From positions 1 to 64,000 of the forward strand of contig CALHAG010000014.1 in assembly GCA_937934305.1 (NCBI GenBank): DNA of 64,000 nt, read 5' to 3'. A program made the translations under genes and the position numbers. Every line of letters starts with the position of its first letter. Positions within the stretch are counted from its first letter, which is position 1. The notes beneath the pieces were generated by a model, which worked only from the letters and a program-made list of their open reading frames with translations, ran no database searches and was not told the origin of the DNA. This document shows, in pieces, positions 24,558 through 32,673 of this stretch. Origin of the DNA: Candidatus Caldarchaeum subterraneum. Its GTDB lineage: Archaea; Thermoproteota; Nitrososphaeria_A; Caldarchaeales; Caldarchaeaceae.

Positions 24558-26093
24558 CTATGCACTAGATTTCATACCCGTCATCATTTTTCCCACCCTC
24601 TCGACGGTTGCCTCATCAGATTTCATCACACCAACCAACTCCCCGTTATACATAACCGCAATTCTATCGCTAAGCAGGAAAATCTCCTCCAAGTCCTCTG
24701 AGATAAGGAGTATGGCGGAGCCTTTTTCCCTAAGGTTCATGAAAAGCCTATGAGTCTGGCTAATCGCCTTTAGGTCCAGTCCATATGTTGGATGAAATGC
24801 TATGAGCAGCTTCGGCTCTTTCCACAACTCCCTCGCGAGTATGAGGCGCTGTATGTTTCCTCCCGAAAGTATCCTAACCTCGGTGTCCCAGAGGTCGGGT
24901 GTCAATACTCCAAAGGATGTTACAAGTTTTTGCGCTAACTCGGTTACGGCTCCCTTGTTTATAACTCCGAAGACTGAGAAAGGTTTTTCACGGTACTCTC
25001 TCAACATTATGTTCTCGGCTGTGACCATTTCCTCCACGACTCCTGTTCTTCTACGGTCCTCGGGGATGTGTCTCACACCTGTTTGCGCAAAACGACGTGG
25101 GCTACGATTAGTTAGGTCCACCCCGTTCACTATGAGTTTTCCGCTCGCAGCTTTTCTGAGACCCGTCAAGGCCTCCACCAGCTCCTTCTGACCGTTGCCC
25201 GAAACACCCGCTACCCCCAGTATCTCACCCTCTCTAACCTCTAAACTCACGTTTTTAACCGCCACACGGCCATCGTCATCCAACACCGTGAGATTCTCCA
25301 CCTGCAGAACAGGTTTACGCGTTTCTTTGGCGGGTGCACGCTGATAGCTGACCGGTGTCAACTCTCCGAGCATCAGCTTCAGCAGCTCAGAGCGACTTGT
25401 TTCAGCCACTTTAAGAGTTCCCATTTTCTTTCCAAGCCTGAGAACAGTTACCCTATCCGCCACCTCCATAATCTCCTCCAGTTTATGTGTGATGAAGACT
25501 ATGCCTTTCCCCTCCTCAGCCATTTTTCTCAGTATCTGGAAAAGCTCTTTGGATTCTTCCAACGTTAGCACAGAGGTCGGTTCATCGAGTATCAGGATGC
25601 GGGGCTCCCAGTAGAGGACTTTGATTATTTCTACTCTCTGTCTCTCGCCGAGGGAAAGGTTTTCGACTTTTTCATGCGGGTCAACTTTCAGCCCGTATCT
25701 CTGAGATAGCTCGCGGATTTTTTCCTCGATTTTCTTCAATGGATAGGATAATGGGTTGCTGCGTCGCAGGGTGAGCGCGACATTTTCTACAACAGTGAGA
25801 GGAGGGGCGAGGGTGAATTCTTGATGAACCATGCCTATGCCGTGTCGTATAGCATCTGCAGGTGACTTGAACCTCACATTCTTTCCTTTCACAATCAACT
25901 CTCCCGAGGACAATGAGTAGAACCCTGAGAGAATGTTTGCCAAAACAGTTTTTCCAGCCCCATTCTCTCCGAGCAGTGCATGAACCTCGCCTGCCCGCAC
26001 ATCGAAATCTATGTGGTCGAGAATCAGATGCTCCCAAACACCGGGAAAACCTTTCACAACTTTCCTAGCTTCAAGGAGAACTTCCCCAGCCAT
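24558..26093 (-). CDS. ABC transporter ATPase with two nucleotide-binding domains (nucleoside/ribose uptake type)
   Basis: About 511 residues with tandem ABC domains. The first has Walker A GENGAGKTVLAN, signature LSLGERQRVEI and Walker B ILILDEPTSVLT; the second has Walker A-like GVSGNGQKELVEAL without a standard lysine, signature ILSGGNIQRLILAREL and a KLLIAFHPTYGLD Walker B-like segment. This is normal for the RbsA/YufO group that pairs with BMP-type binding proteins. The matching binding protein and permeases are about 6.6 kb away on the other strand. ATG 26093 is chosen from the TATA at 26121-26128. Confidence 0.92.
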   Translation of the reverse strand: MAGEVLLEARKVVKGFPGVWEHLILDHIDFDVRAGEVHALLGENGAGKTVLANILSGFYSLSSGELIVKGKNVRFKSPADAIRHGIGMVHQEFTLAPPLTVVENVALTLRRSNPLSYPLKKIEEKIRELSQRYGLKVDPHEKVENLSLGERQRVEIIKVLYWEPRILILDEPTSVLTLEESKELFQILRKMAEEGKGIVFITHKLEEIMEVADRVTVLRLGKKMGTLKVAETSRSELLKLMLGELTPVSYQRAPAKETRKPVLQVENLTVLDDDGRVAVKNVSLEVREGEILGVAGVSGNGQKELVEALTGLRKAASGKLIVNGVDLTNRSPRRFAQTGVRHIPEDRRRTGVVEEMVTAENIMLREYREKPFSVFGVINKGAVTELAQKLVTSFGVLTPDLWDTEVRILSGGNIQRLILARELWKEPKLLIAFHPTYGLDLKAISQTHRLFMNLREKGSAILLISEDLEEIFLLSDRIAVMYNGELVGVMKSDEATVERVGKMMTGMKSSA

Positions 26094-26120
26094 CTCCCTA
26101 TTCGCTTTCGACAGCTTGCT

Positions 26121-26128
26121 TATAAATA
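26121..26128. promoter_or_regulatory. Shared TATA box between the ABC ATPase and the first BtpA gene
   Basis: TATAAATA, read as TATTTATA on the other strand, lies about 31 nt from the ATG at 26093 and about 31 nt from the ATG at 26156. Confidence 0.5.
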
Positions 26129-26155
26129 ATGACAACAAACATGGCCACGGCATGT

Positions 26156-26977
26156 ATGATGGAGTTGTTTGGCTGTCCTAAGCCGGTTATTGGCATGGTT
26201 CATCTACGGCCTTTGCCGGGTTCGCCTGGTTATGGAGAATGGAGTGTGGATGATGTTCTGGAGCAAGCTCTTAGAGACGCTGTTGCCCTTAGGGATGGCG
26301 GCGTGGACGGAATTCAGGTGGAGAACCTCGGTGACAAGCCTTTCACCAAGCCGGGCGAGGTCGGGCCTGAGACGGTCTCAATTGTCTCTATTGTCGCGCG
26401 GGAGGTCCGTAAAGAGGTGGGGTTGCCTGTCGGAGTCTTCATTCTAGCGAACGCTGTGTCGGAATCCATCGCCGCTGCCGCCGCCTGTGGAGCGAGTTGG
26501 GTCAGAGCCAACATGTACAACCTTGCCTACGTGGCTGACGAGGGATATGTCGAGTCTGCGGCACCTGCTTCGGAGAGGTTGAGGAATAAGCTGGCCCCCG
26601 GGGTAAAGGTTTTCGCCGATGTTTTGGTGAAGCATGGGAGCCATTTTCTCGTCTCAGATGTCCCCGTTTCTTATCAGGTTGCAAGGCTTGAGGAAATAGG
26701 TGCTGACGCGGTAGTTGTCTCTGGTTTTAGAACAGGTGGAGAAACCCCTTTGGAGAGGGTTTTGGAGGTTAAGCAGGCTGCTTCTAAGCCCGTTTTCATA
26801 GGCAGCGGCCTGAACTTGGAGAATGCTGCGAAGCTTCTCGATGTGGCTGATGGCGCAATCGTCGGAACATATTTCAAGAAAGGAGGTAAGACGCTGAACC
26901 CGGTGGATGTTGAACGTGTGAGAAAATTTATGGATGTTGTGAGGAGACTGAAGTCACAGCTTGAGAAGCGAAGCTGA
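26156..26977 (+). CDS. BtpA-family TIM-barrel protein (first copy)
   Basis: About 273 residues. BtpA signatures are PVIGMVHLRPLPGSPGYG, GVDGIQVENLGDKPF, FADVLVKHGSHFL, VVSGFRTGGETPLE and GSGLNLENAAKLLDVADGAIVG. The last segments look like the phosphate-binding loops of a TIM barrel, so the substrate is probably phosphorylated. BtpA is named for a cyanobacterial photosystem I factor, but archaeal copies must do something else. It is divergent from the nucleoside ABC ATPase and next to udp, with a second copy 5.6 kb away. Its 3' end overlaps udp by 24 bases. Confidence 0.88.
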   Translation: MMELFGCPKPVIGMVHLRPLPGSPGYGEWSVDDVLEQALRDAVALRDGGVDGIQVENLGDKPFTKPGEVGPETVSIVSIVAREVRKEVGLPVGVFILANAVSESIAAAAACGASWVRANMYNLAYVADEGYVESAAPASERLRNKLAPGVKVFADVLVKHGSHFLVSDVPVSYQVARLEEIGADAVVVSGFRTGGETPLERVLEVKQAASKPVFIGSGLNLENAAKLLDVADGAIVGTYFKKGGKTLNPVDVERVRKFMDVVRRLKSQLEKRS

Positions 26978-27772
26978 GAGATGATTTTTTCCATGCATCT
27001 TTTTCCGCTCATCCCATTCGGCGAGAATCTTCACAGCCTCCGTGGCTATCTTTGAAGTTGTCTCCTCACCTTTTACACCGAACTTGTCGTCCACGCGGTT
27101 GGCGAAAACAGAGCACACAGCGCCGCTTCTCAAGCCGTATAGGCTTGCGATGACGAACAATGCAGAGGCCTCCATCTCAATGTTCAGCACATTCATGGCC
27201 CTTAAATCGTCTATGATGTTTTTTGAGTAGCTCCACCAGTATCCGCGGTAGCCGGGCCTACCTTGGCCAGGGTAGAAGCTGTCCGTAGACGCTGTAACAC
27301 CCAGATGATATCTTGCGCCAAGAGTTTCAGCGGCTTCTATCAAAGCGAGCACAACCTCATAGTGTGCATATGCAGGGTAGCTGGGTGAAGCATATTGATG
27401 GGATGTTCCCTCGAGCCTTACCGCAGCAACCGAGATTATCTGGTCCCCTATTTCTATGCCAGGCTGTATGGCCCCGCAGCTTCCAACTCTGATGAAGGTG
27501 TGGCAGCCCGCTCTCGCAAGCTCCTCAACAGCTATCGCCGTAGACGGCGCCCCTATGCCTGTCGAACACGCCGCTATTCCAACTCCTCCAACTCTCCCGT
27601 TCCAGACCCTATACTCCCTGTGAAAAGATATCTCACGCCCCTCATCCCAGAACTGTGCAATCTTCAGAACACGGTCAGGGTCTCCGGGCATCAAAACATA
27701 TGGCGCAATCTCGCCTCTTCGCACTCTGACATGGTAAAACTCGTCACCCACTTGAGGCTCCTTGGCAGACAT
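26954..27772 (-). CDS. udp: Uridine phosphorylase-type nucleoside phosphorylase
   Basis: A 272-residue NP-I family phosphorylase: VLMPGDPDRVLKIAQFW, ACSTGIGAPSTAIAVEEL, RVGSCGAIQPGIEIGD and NIEMEASALFVIASL. It splits uridine (or deoxyuridine) with phosphate into uracil and (deoxy)ribose 1-phosphate. It is the last gene of a deoC-pfkB-udp run, starting 8 bases after the kinase. Pyrimidine preference is inferred from similarity to Udp and from cytidine deaminase nearby. Confidence 0.9.
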   Translation of the reverse strand: MSAKEPQVGDEFYHVRVRRGEIAPYVLMPGDPDRVLKIAQFWDEGREISFHREYRVWNGRVGGVGIAACSTGIGAPSTAIAVEELARAGCHTFIRVGSCGAIQPGIEIGDQIISVAAVRLEGTSHQYASPSYPAYAHYEVVLALIEAAETLGARYHLGVTASTDSFYPGQGRPGYRGYWWSYSKNIIDDLRAMNVLNIEMEASALFVIASLYGLRSGAVCSVFANRVDDKFGVKGEETTSKIATEAVKILAEWDERKKMHGKNHLSASLLKL

Positions 27773-27780
27773 TCATCTGG

Positions 27781-28701
27781 CTAAAAACTATGCTCAGAAA
27801 TAAACTTCTCCAGCTCCTTCTCCTCTGGGAGAGCCTCTACAAGCTCTCCACCTTTTATCCTCGCCGCCAAAAAGGCGCCCGCATGGCACGCATATTCAAC
27901 CGCCTCCAAAACGGTGTATCCACGTGCAAGTGCAGTGGCTAAGGCGCCGTTGAACGCGTCCCCGGCCCCCGTGCTGTCCACGGCGTTGACCCGCGGAGCC
28001 TTTACATGTTTCACATCATTCTTGTCAACAACGATGGCGCCTTTTTCTCCAAGAGTAACGACAACATTGTCCACGTGCTTGGCATATTTTTTAGCAGCAT
28101 TCACCAGGTCGGCTTCTCCTGGTGTGTATCCCGCCATAGCGGCCATCTCAACCTCGTTCGGTGTTATGATGTTTATTCCTTTGAGCGTTTCGGGCGGTGT
28201 TGGTAGAGCTGGTGCAGGATTGAGTATTTTCACGCCCTCCGCTGTTTTGAGCGCGTGAAGAGATGTTTCGAAGGGTATCTCAAGCTGTGCAAGAACCACA
28301 TCGGCCGACCTGATTCTTTCGACAGCGTTTGCGACATCGTTTTTTGTCAGATGCATGTTTGCGCCGAGGTCTACGATTATCATGTTTCTGCCCGCCGGCC
28401 CCACTATAACCAGACCGGCGCCAGTAGGGTTATCTCTGTCAACAACGACATATGTTGTGTCGATTTTTTCGACACGCCATTTGTTCACGGCTCTTTCTCC
28501 GAAAATGTCGGCTCCGACTCGGGCGATGATGAATGTTTGGCATCCTAGGCGTGCGGCTTGTATGGCTTGGTTGGAGCCTTTGCCTCCATGTTCTATCCTG
28601 AACCCGTGGCCTTTGAGGGTTTCGCCCTCGATAGGCAGACGCTCCACGTAGACGACAAAACCCGTGTTGTAGCTACCTATGACACCTACTTTCCCGCTCA
28701 T
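27781..28701 (-). CDS. PfkB-family sugar kinase (ribokinase-like), first copy
   Basis: About 306 residues of the ribokinase fold. N-terminal signature GKGSNQAIQAARLG and C-terminal DSTGAGDAFNGALAT, with the catalytic Asp in GAGD, are closest to RbsK. The ATG at 28701 follows the deoC stop directly with GAGGT upstream. It would phosphorylate ribose freed by the nucleoside hydrolase; a ribose 1-phosphate or deoxyribose kinase is also possible. Confidence 0.9.
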   Translation of the reverse strand: MSGKVGVIGSYNTGFVVYVERLPIEGETLKGHGFRIEHGGKGSNQAIQAARLGCQTFIIARVGADIFGERAVNKWRVEKIDTTYVVVDRDNPTGAGLVIVGPAGRNMIIVDLGANMHLTKNDVANAVERIRSADVVLAQLEIPFETSLHALKTAEGVKILNPAPALPTPPETLKGINIITPNEVEMAAMAGYTPGEADLVNAAKKYAKHVDNVVVTLGEKGAIVVDKNDVKHVKAPRVNAVDSTGAGDAFNGALATALARGYTVLEAVEYACHAGAFLAARIKGGELVEALPEEKELEKFISEHSF

Positions 28702-28702
28702 C

Positions 28703-29392
28703 TCAGTAAGATACCTCGCCCGAGTCTTTTTCACCGGTTACTATCTGGACACCTCTGCTTGTTCCCAACAGGTCTGCACCGGCTTCAACCAGCTTCACCG
28801 CGGTGGCGAAGTCTCTAATACCGCCTGAGGCTTTCACCCCCACCCTCTTGCTCACAGAGCTGCGGAGAAGCTTGACAACCTCCACAGTGGCAGGCCCTCC
28901 TTTACCCCAGCCGCTCGAGTTCTTGACATAGTTGACCCCCTCCTCCTCGCATATCCTCGCCGCGAGCCTGACCTCCTCCTCAGATAGAATGGCGGTTTCG
29001 AGAATCGCCTTCACTATTCTGCCGTCAGCGGCCTCGACAACTGTTTCCACATCTCTCCGAAACTCGTCAACCATCCCAGACTTGAGGTAACCCACGTTAA
29101 TCATGAAGTCTATCTCCTCGCATCCGTCTGCTATTGCTTCACGTATCTCCACAGCTTTTGTGAGCGGTTTGGAGCCTGCCATGGGATAGTTTAAGGCTAC
29201 ACAGACCTTTACACCTGTTCCCTTCAAGAGTTCGGAGGCGTGTTTTACCCAGATAGGGTTAATGACAACGGCGCTGAACCCGTACTTCAACGCCTCGCTG
29301 CAGAGCTTCTCGATATCCTTCTTCGTCGCGTCAGGGGAGACGTTTGTGTGCTGTATCCGAGAAGCAATCTCTTTGACAGATATGGTGGACAT
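28703..29392 (-). CDS. deoC: Deoxyribose-phosphate aldolase
   Basis: A 229-residue class I aldolase. FMINVGYLKSG, ETAIL, YVKNSSGWGKGGPA and the Schiff-base lysine in GVKASGGIRD are the DeoC hallmarks. It cleaves 2-deoxyribose 5-phosphate to glyceraldehyde 3-phosphate and acetaldehyde. The ATG at 29392 lies 25 nt from a TTTATTAAA box at 29413-29421 on the minus strand, so this operon (deoC, kinase, udp) has its own leaderless promoter. Confidence 0.94.
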   Translation of the reverse strand: MSTISVKEIASRIQHTNVSPDATKKDIEKLCSEALKYGFSAVVINPIWVKHASELLKGTGVKVCVALNYPMAGSKPLTKAVEIREAIADGCEEIDFMINVGYLKSGMVDEFRRDVETVVEAADGRIVKAILETAILSEEEVRLAARICEEEGVNYVKNSSGWGKGGPATVEVVKLLRSSVSKRVGVKASGGIRDFATAVKLVEAGADLLGTSRGVQIVTGEKDSGEVSY

Positions 29393-29412
29393 GGTAAGCG
29401 AATATGTCGATG

Positions 29413-29421
29413 TTTAATAAA
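29413..29421 (-). promoter_or_regulatory. TATA box of the deoC operon
   Basis: TTTATTAAA on the minus strand, centred 25 nt before the deoC ATG. Confidence 0.5.
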
Positions 29422-29448
29422 TTGATTGTCTGATGTGTGTGGAGGCTG

Positions 29449-30384
29449 TCATCGGCCTCGCAGGATTTTGAAGAGCATTTCTCTGAAAAGCTGGGCGTCG
29501 GCTTCGTAGCACACGTCTGCGTTCGGCTCCTTTCCCAGCACTCCTCTATGGTCAACCACCGACATGCCGCGTGTCAGCTCGCTTTGGTTCTCCACATCCA
29601 CATACCGCCGCTCAACCTTTCTCGCGATTTTAGGCTCTATCGCAATTGCGGTGGTTATAGTGTCGGGATGCGTGCTGCCGGGAATACCCATCACCCTTTT
29701 CTCAAACTCCACCACTTTCCTGTTCACCTTGACGAAGAAATCAGCCTCCCGAGTTCCCCACTTAGCTATCTCACGATGCATATCCTCCTCAACAACACTG
29801 TATTTGACCGCGATGTCCCATCCGACGATAAACGGGTTTATCCCCGAGTGTAGAACTATCTTGGCGGCGTCAGGGTCTACCCAGAAGTTGTACTCGGCCG
29901 CCGGGGTCACGTTGCCGTATCCATCCGCGTAGCCGCCCATGATGTAGAGTCTTCTCACTTTTTTCACAAAGTTTTTGTCCAGCATGATGGCCGTGGCTAT
30001 GTTTGTGAGGGGGCCTTGGGCTATGATGGTGTATTCTCCAGGGCTTGAGTTAACCAGCTCCAACAGGGCTTGCACCGCATGCTTATTCTCTGGTCTTTGC
30101 CGAGCTTTGGGGAAATAGTTTTCACCCATGCCGTCTTTTCCATGGACATAGTCGGCGTATTTCCAAGTTCTTAGAAAGGGTCTATCACAGCCCGGGTAAA
30201 CAGGCACATAGTGGTCCGCGAAATTCTCGACTGTGTAGAGCGCGTTTTCGACTTGCTGTGAGAACTCAACGTTTCCACAGACCACGGTGACTGCTTCAAG
30301 CCTCACTCCAGGCCATTTCAAAGCCATCAGCAGCGAAATCGTGTCATCACCAGCCGTGTCGGTGTCAATTATCAGGCGCAGCAT
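29449..30384 (-). CDS. Inosine/uridine-preferring nucleoside hydrolase family protein
   Basis: A 311-residue IunH-family enzyme. The calcium-binding motif reads DTDTAGDDT where the family usually has DTDPGxDD, so the proline is lost but the aspartates stay. Later motifs are GPLTNIATAI, IMGGYADGYGNVTPAAEYNFWVD and THPDTITTAIAI. It hydrolyses nucleosides to base and ribose. It starts 13 bases after the cytidine deaminase stop with AGGTGG at 7 nt, forming a cdd-iunH operon. Confidence 0.93.
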   Translation of the reverse strand: MLRLIIDTDTAGDDTISLLMALKWPGVRLEAVTVVCGNVEFSQQVENALYTVENFADHYVPVYPGCDRPFLRTWKYADYVHGKDGMGENYFPKARQRPENKHAVQALLELVNSSPGEYTIIAQGPLTNIATAIMLDKNFVKKVRRLYIMGGYADGYGNVTPAAEYNFWVDPDAAKIVLHSGINPFIVGWDIAVKYSVVEEDMHREIAKWGTREADFFVKVNRKVVEFEKRVMGIPGSTHPDTITTAIAIEPKIARKVERRYVDVENQSELTRGMSVVDHRGVLGKEPNADVCYEADAQLFREMLFKILRGR

Positions 30385-30397
30385 AGCTAAGCCACCT

Positions 30398-30796
30398 TCA
30401 TCTCCGCCTTAAGCTTTCTTTTCCAAAACTCTTGGGCAAAAGTTTATCCAGCGAAGTGGTGAGGGGTTTCTTACCCGGCCCCGCGACGACAACAGTTAGA
30501 CGAGGGTTGAACTCTCGGAGAACTTGTCTACAGGCTCCGCATGGATAAACAGGGTTAACTTTGCCAGACACCACAGCTATCGCGTCAAACTTCTTCACCC
30601 CCTGTGCCACCGCCCTGAAGACGGCTGTCCGCTCTGCACACATCGAGAGACCATAGCTGGCGTTCTCAACGTTGCATCCTGTAACAACCTCACCATCATC
30701 CGACAACAGAGCCGCGCCGACACGAAACCGGGAATATGGTGCATACGAGTTTTTCAGCGCCTGAAACGCATACTCCAAAAGCGTAGCATACTTCAC
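30398..30796 (-). CDS. cdd: Cytidine deaminase
   Basis: A 132-residue homotetramer-type deaminase with zinc ligands and catalytic Glu in CAERTAVF and PCGACRQVL, and substrate-binding GCNVENASYG. It converts (deoxy)cytidine to (deoxy)uridine, feeding the phosphorylase and hydrolase next door. The ATG at 30796 lies 28 nt from a GATATAAC element at 30821-30828 on the minus strand. Confidence 0.96.
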   Translation of the reverse strand: MKYATLLEYAFQALKNSYAPYSRFRVGAALLSDDGEVVTGCNVENASYGLSMCAERTAVFRAVAQGVKKFDAIAVVSGKVNPVYPCGACRQVLREFNPRLTVVVAGPGKKPLTTSLDKLLPKSFGKESLRRR

Positions 30797-30820
30797 AGCC
30801 CAATTTTCCGGAGACGATGG

Positions 30821-30848
30821 TTATATCAGTTGCGGTAAGTTTAAAAAA
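30821..30848. promoter_or_regulatory. Divergent promoter region between cdd and the second PfkB kinase
   Basis: A minus-strand GATATAA at 30821-30827 fits cdd (about 28 nt); GTTTAAAAAA at 30839-30848 fits the plus-strand TTG at 30874 (about 30 nt). Confidence 0.45.
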
Positions 30849-30873
30849 CATGCCGACCCCCTACGTGTAAAAA

Positions 30874-31758
30874 TTGAGATGGCGGAGGATAGTGGTCCTC
30901 GGCGACATAAACCTCGACATCATAGCTTTTCATCAAAAGTTTCCAGAGGAGGGGTATGAGGACATGGCTGAGAAAGCATACATTCGACACGGTGGCTCAG
31001 CTGCTAACGTAGCGCACACGCTTTCCTTGCTTGGAACATCTGCGGTGATGATCGGATGCGTGGGAGAAGACCCCTTGGGCGAAATGCTTGTGAAAGGGTT
31101 GGTGGACGCAGGAGTGGACACAGCTCATGTCCAGAAAACCTCAGCCGACATCACGGGCATAACCTACATAGTTGTAAGCAAAAACGGAGAGCGCACTATG
31201 CTCGCTTACCGTGGAGCAAACAAGCACCTCAACCATACACATCTCTCATTCGACGCCCTCAACGACGCAGCCATACTACACTTCTCCGGCTACAGCTTCC
31301 TCGAAGGCCCGCAAAGGGAAACAGCTTTCAAAGCTCTCGAAAAAGCAGACAACGCCGTCACGCTGGATTTGTGCATACCGCTAGCCAGCCAACCACTTCT
31401 TCTGGAAAACATAGTCAAACATGTTGACTGCGTCTTCCTAAACTCGGCAGAATACAGTGTGGTTAAGGGATATTTTGGTGTGAGTTCTGTCTCGGACCTG
31501 GCGCGGCAATGGGGCTGCATGGTTGTCTTCAAGAAAGGCAGTGAGGGGTGTGAAATAGCCGAGACCGACGGCGAAGTCGTGAGGCTTTCCGCCGAACCCG
31601 TGGAAACAGTGGACGGAACAGGCGCAGGCGACGCATTCATCGCAGGATTTCTGCATGAGATGCTGAAAGGTTCACCGGCGACCGTGTGCGGTCTTCTCGC
31701 CACACGATTGGGCGCCCTCGCCGTCAAAACCATCGGCGGCAGACTGGAGCATCTATAA
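30874..31758 (+). CDS. PfkB-family carbohydrate or nucleoside kinase, second copy
   Basis: A 294-residue PfkB protein with HGGSAANVAHTLSLLG near the N-terminus and DGTGAGDAFIAGFL with the catalytic Asp near the C-terminus. It is only distantly like the first copy. Candidate substrates are ribose, a nucleoside, or ribose 1-phosphate as in the archaeal pentose-bisphosphate nucleoside pathway. It heads a plus-strand run followed by the second BtpA gene 31 bases later, which has its own TATA box. Confidence 0.88.
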   Translation: MRWRRIVVLGDINLDIIAFHQKFPEEGYEDMAEKAYIRHGGSAANVAHTLSLLGTSAVMIGCVGEDPLGEMLVKGLVDAGVDTAHVQKTSADITGITYIVVSKNGERTMLAYRGANKHLNHTHLSFDALNDAAILHFSGYSFLEGPQRETAFKALEKADNAVTLDLCIPLASQPLLLENIVKHVDCVFLNSAEYSVVKGYFGVSSVSDLARQWGCMVVFKKGSEGCEIAETDGEVVRLSAEPVETVDGTGAGDAFIAGFLHEMLKGSPATVCGLLATRLGALAVKTIGGRLEHL

Positions 31759-31760
31759 AG

Positions 31761-31769
31761 TTTTTAAAC
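31761..31769 (+). promoter_or_regulatory. TATA box of the second BtpA gene
   Basis: TTTTTAAAC, centred 25 nt before the ATG at 31790, in the 31-base gap after the kinase gene. Confidence 0.5.
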
Positions 31770-31789
31770 GAAGAAAGCCGCGGTTTCGC

Positions 31790-32629
31790 ATGCCTTCGCC
31801 TCTTCTACCCATGAAACCAGACGCTTTAAAAGAAATTTTCAAGAACACGAAGCCCATCATCGCCATGATTCATCTACCTCCTTTACCCGGCGCTCCACGC
31901 TACTCGGGAATGTCTGTCGAAGACATCATCGAATATGGGCTCCGTGACGCCGAGGTTCTGAAGAGTAACGATGTTGATGGTCTTCAGGTGGAGAACATAG
32001 GTGACTATCCATACCTGAAGCCTGATGATATAGGGCATGAGACCAGCTCCATTTTAGCTGTGATGGCTCGTGAGGTGAGGAAATCTACGGGTCTTCCTGT
32101 GGGCATTTGCTGCCTAGCCAACGGCGTCATCCCAGCCATAGCAGCATGCGTCGCCTCTGGAGGCAAGTGGGTGCGAGCTGCTGAATGGGCCAACGCATAC
32201 ATAGCCGACGAGGGGTTCGTAGAAGCCATAGCTCATCGCGCCCTCAGATACAGAGCGAACCTCAGAGCCTATGATGTAAGGGTTTTCGCAGACGTTAACG
32301 TAAAGCATGGGAGCCACTTTATTATAAGTGATAGACCGTTTGAGGAGCAGGTGGCTGATGCAGAGTTTTTCGACGCAGACGCTATCATAGTTTCGGGAAC
32401 AAGAACAGGTGCGGAGACGCCTTTGGAAAAAGTCGTAAGAGCCAAACAAGCAACCTCGTTACCTGTTTTGGTAGGCAGCGGCCTAAACGCAGATAACGCC
32501 GAAAATCTGCTGAAAGTGGCCGACGGCGCCATCGTAGGCTCATACCTGAGACGAGACGGCAAATTCTGGAACCCCGTAGAACCCGAGCGAGTAAAAAAGC
32601 TGATGAGCGTTGTAAAAAAACTTAGATAA
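31790..32629 (+). CDS. BtpA-family TIM-barrel protein (second copy)
   Basis: A 279-residue paralogue of the protein at 26156. Shared motifs are PIIAMIHLPPLPGAPRY, DVDGLQVENIGDYPY, WVRAAE, FADVNVKHGSHFI, IVSGTRTGAETPLE and GSGLNADNAENLLKVADGAIVGS. The lysine and histidine in VKHGSH and the phosphate-loop-like segments are kept in both. It lies between a PfkB kinase and the BMP binding protein, reinforcing a role in nucleoside or pentose-phosphate metabolism. Leaderless ATG start. Confidence 0.88.
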   Translation: MPSPLLPMKPDALKEIFKNTKPIIAMIHLPPLPGAPRYSGMSVEDIIEYGLRDAEVLKSNDVDGLQVENIGDYPYLKPDDIGHETSSILAVMAREVRKSTGLPVGICCLANGVIPAIAACVASGGKWVRAAEWANAYIADEGFVEAIAHRALRYRANLRAYDVRVFADVNVKHGSHFIISDRPFEEQVADAEFFDADAIIVSGTRTGAETPLEKVVRAKQATSLPVLVGSGLNADNAENLLKVADGAIVGSYLRRDGKFWNPVEPERVKKLMSVVKKLR

Positions 32630-32642
32630 ATTTTTAAGAAAC

Positions 32643-32650
32643 TTTATATA
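32643..32650 (+). promoter_or_regulatory. TATA box of the BMP binding-protein operon
   Basis: TTTATATA, about 27 nt before the ATG at 32674. Confidence 0.5.
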
Positions 32651-32673
32651 ACCTCGCAGATTTTGAAATGTGT

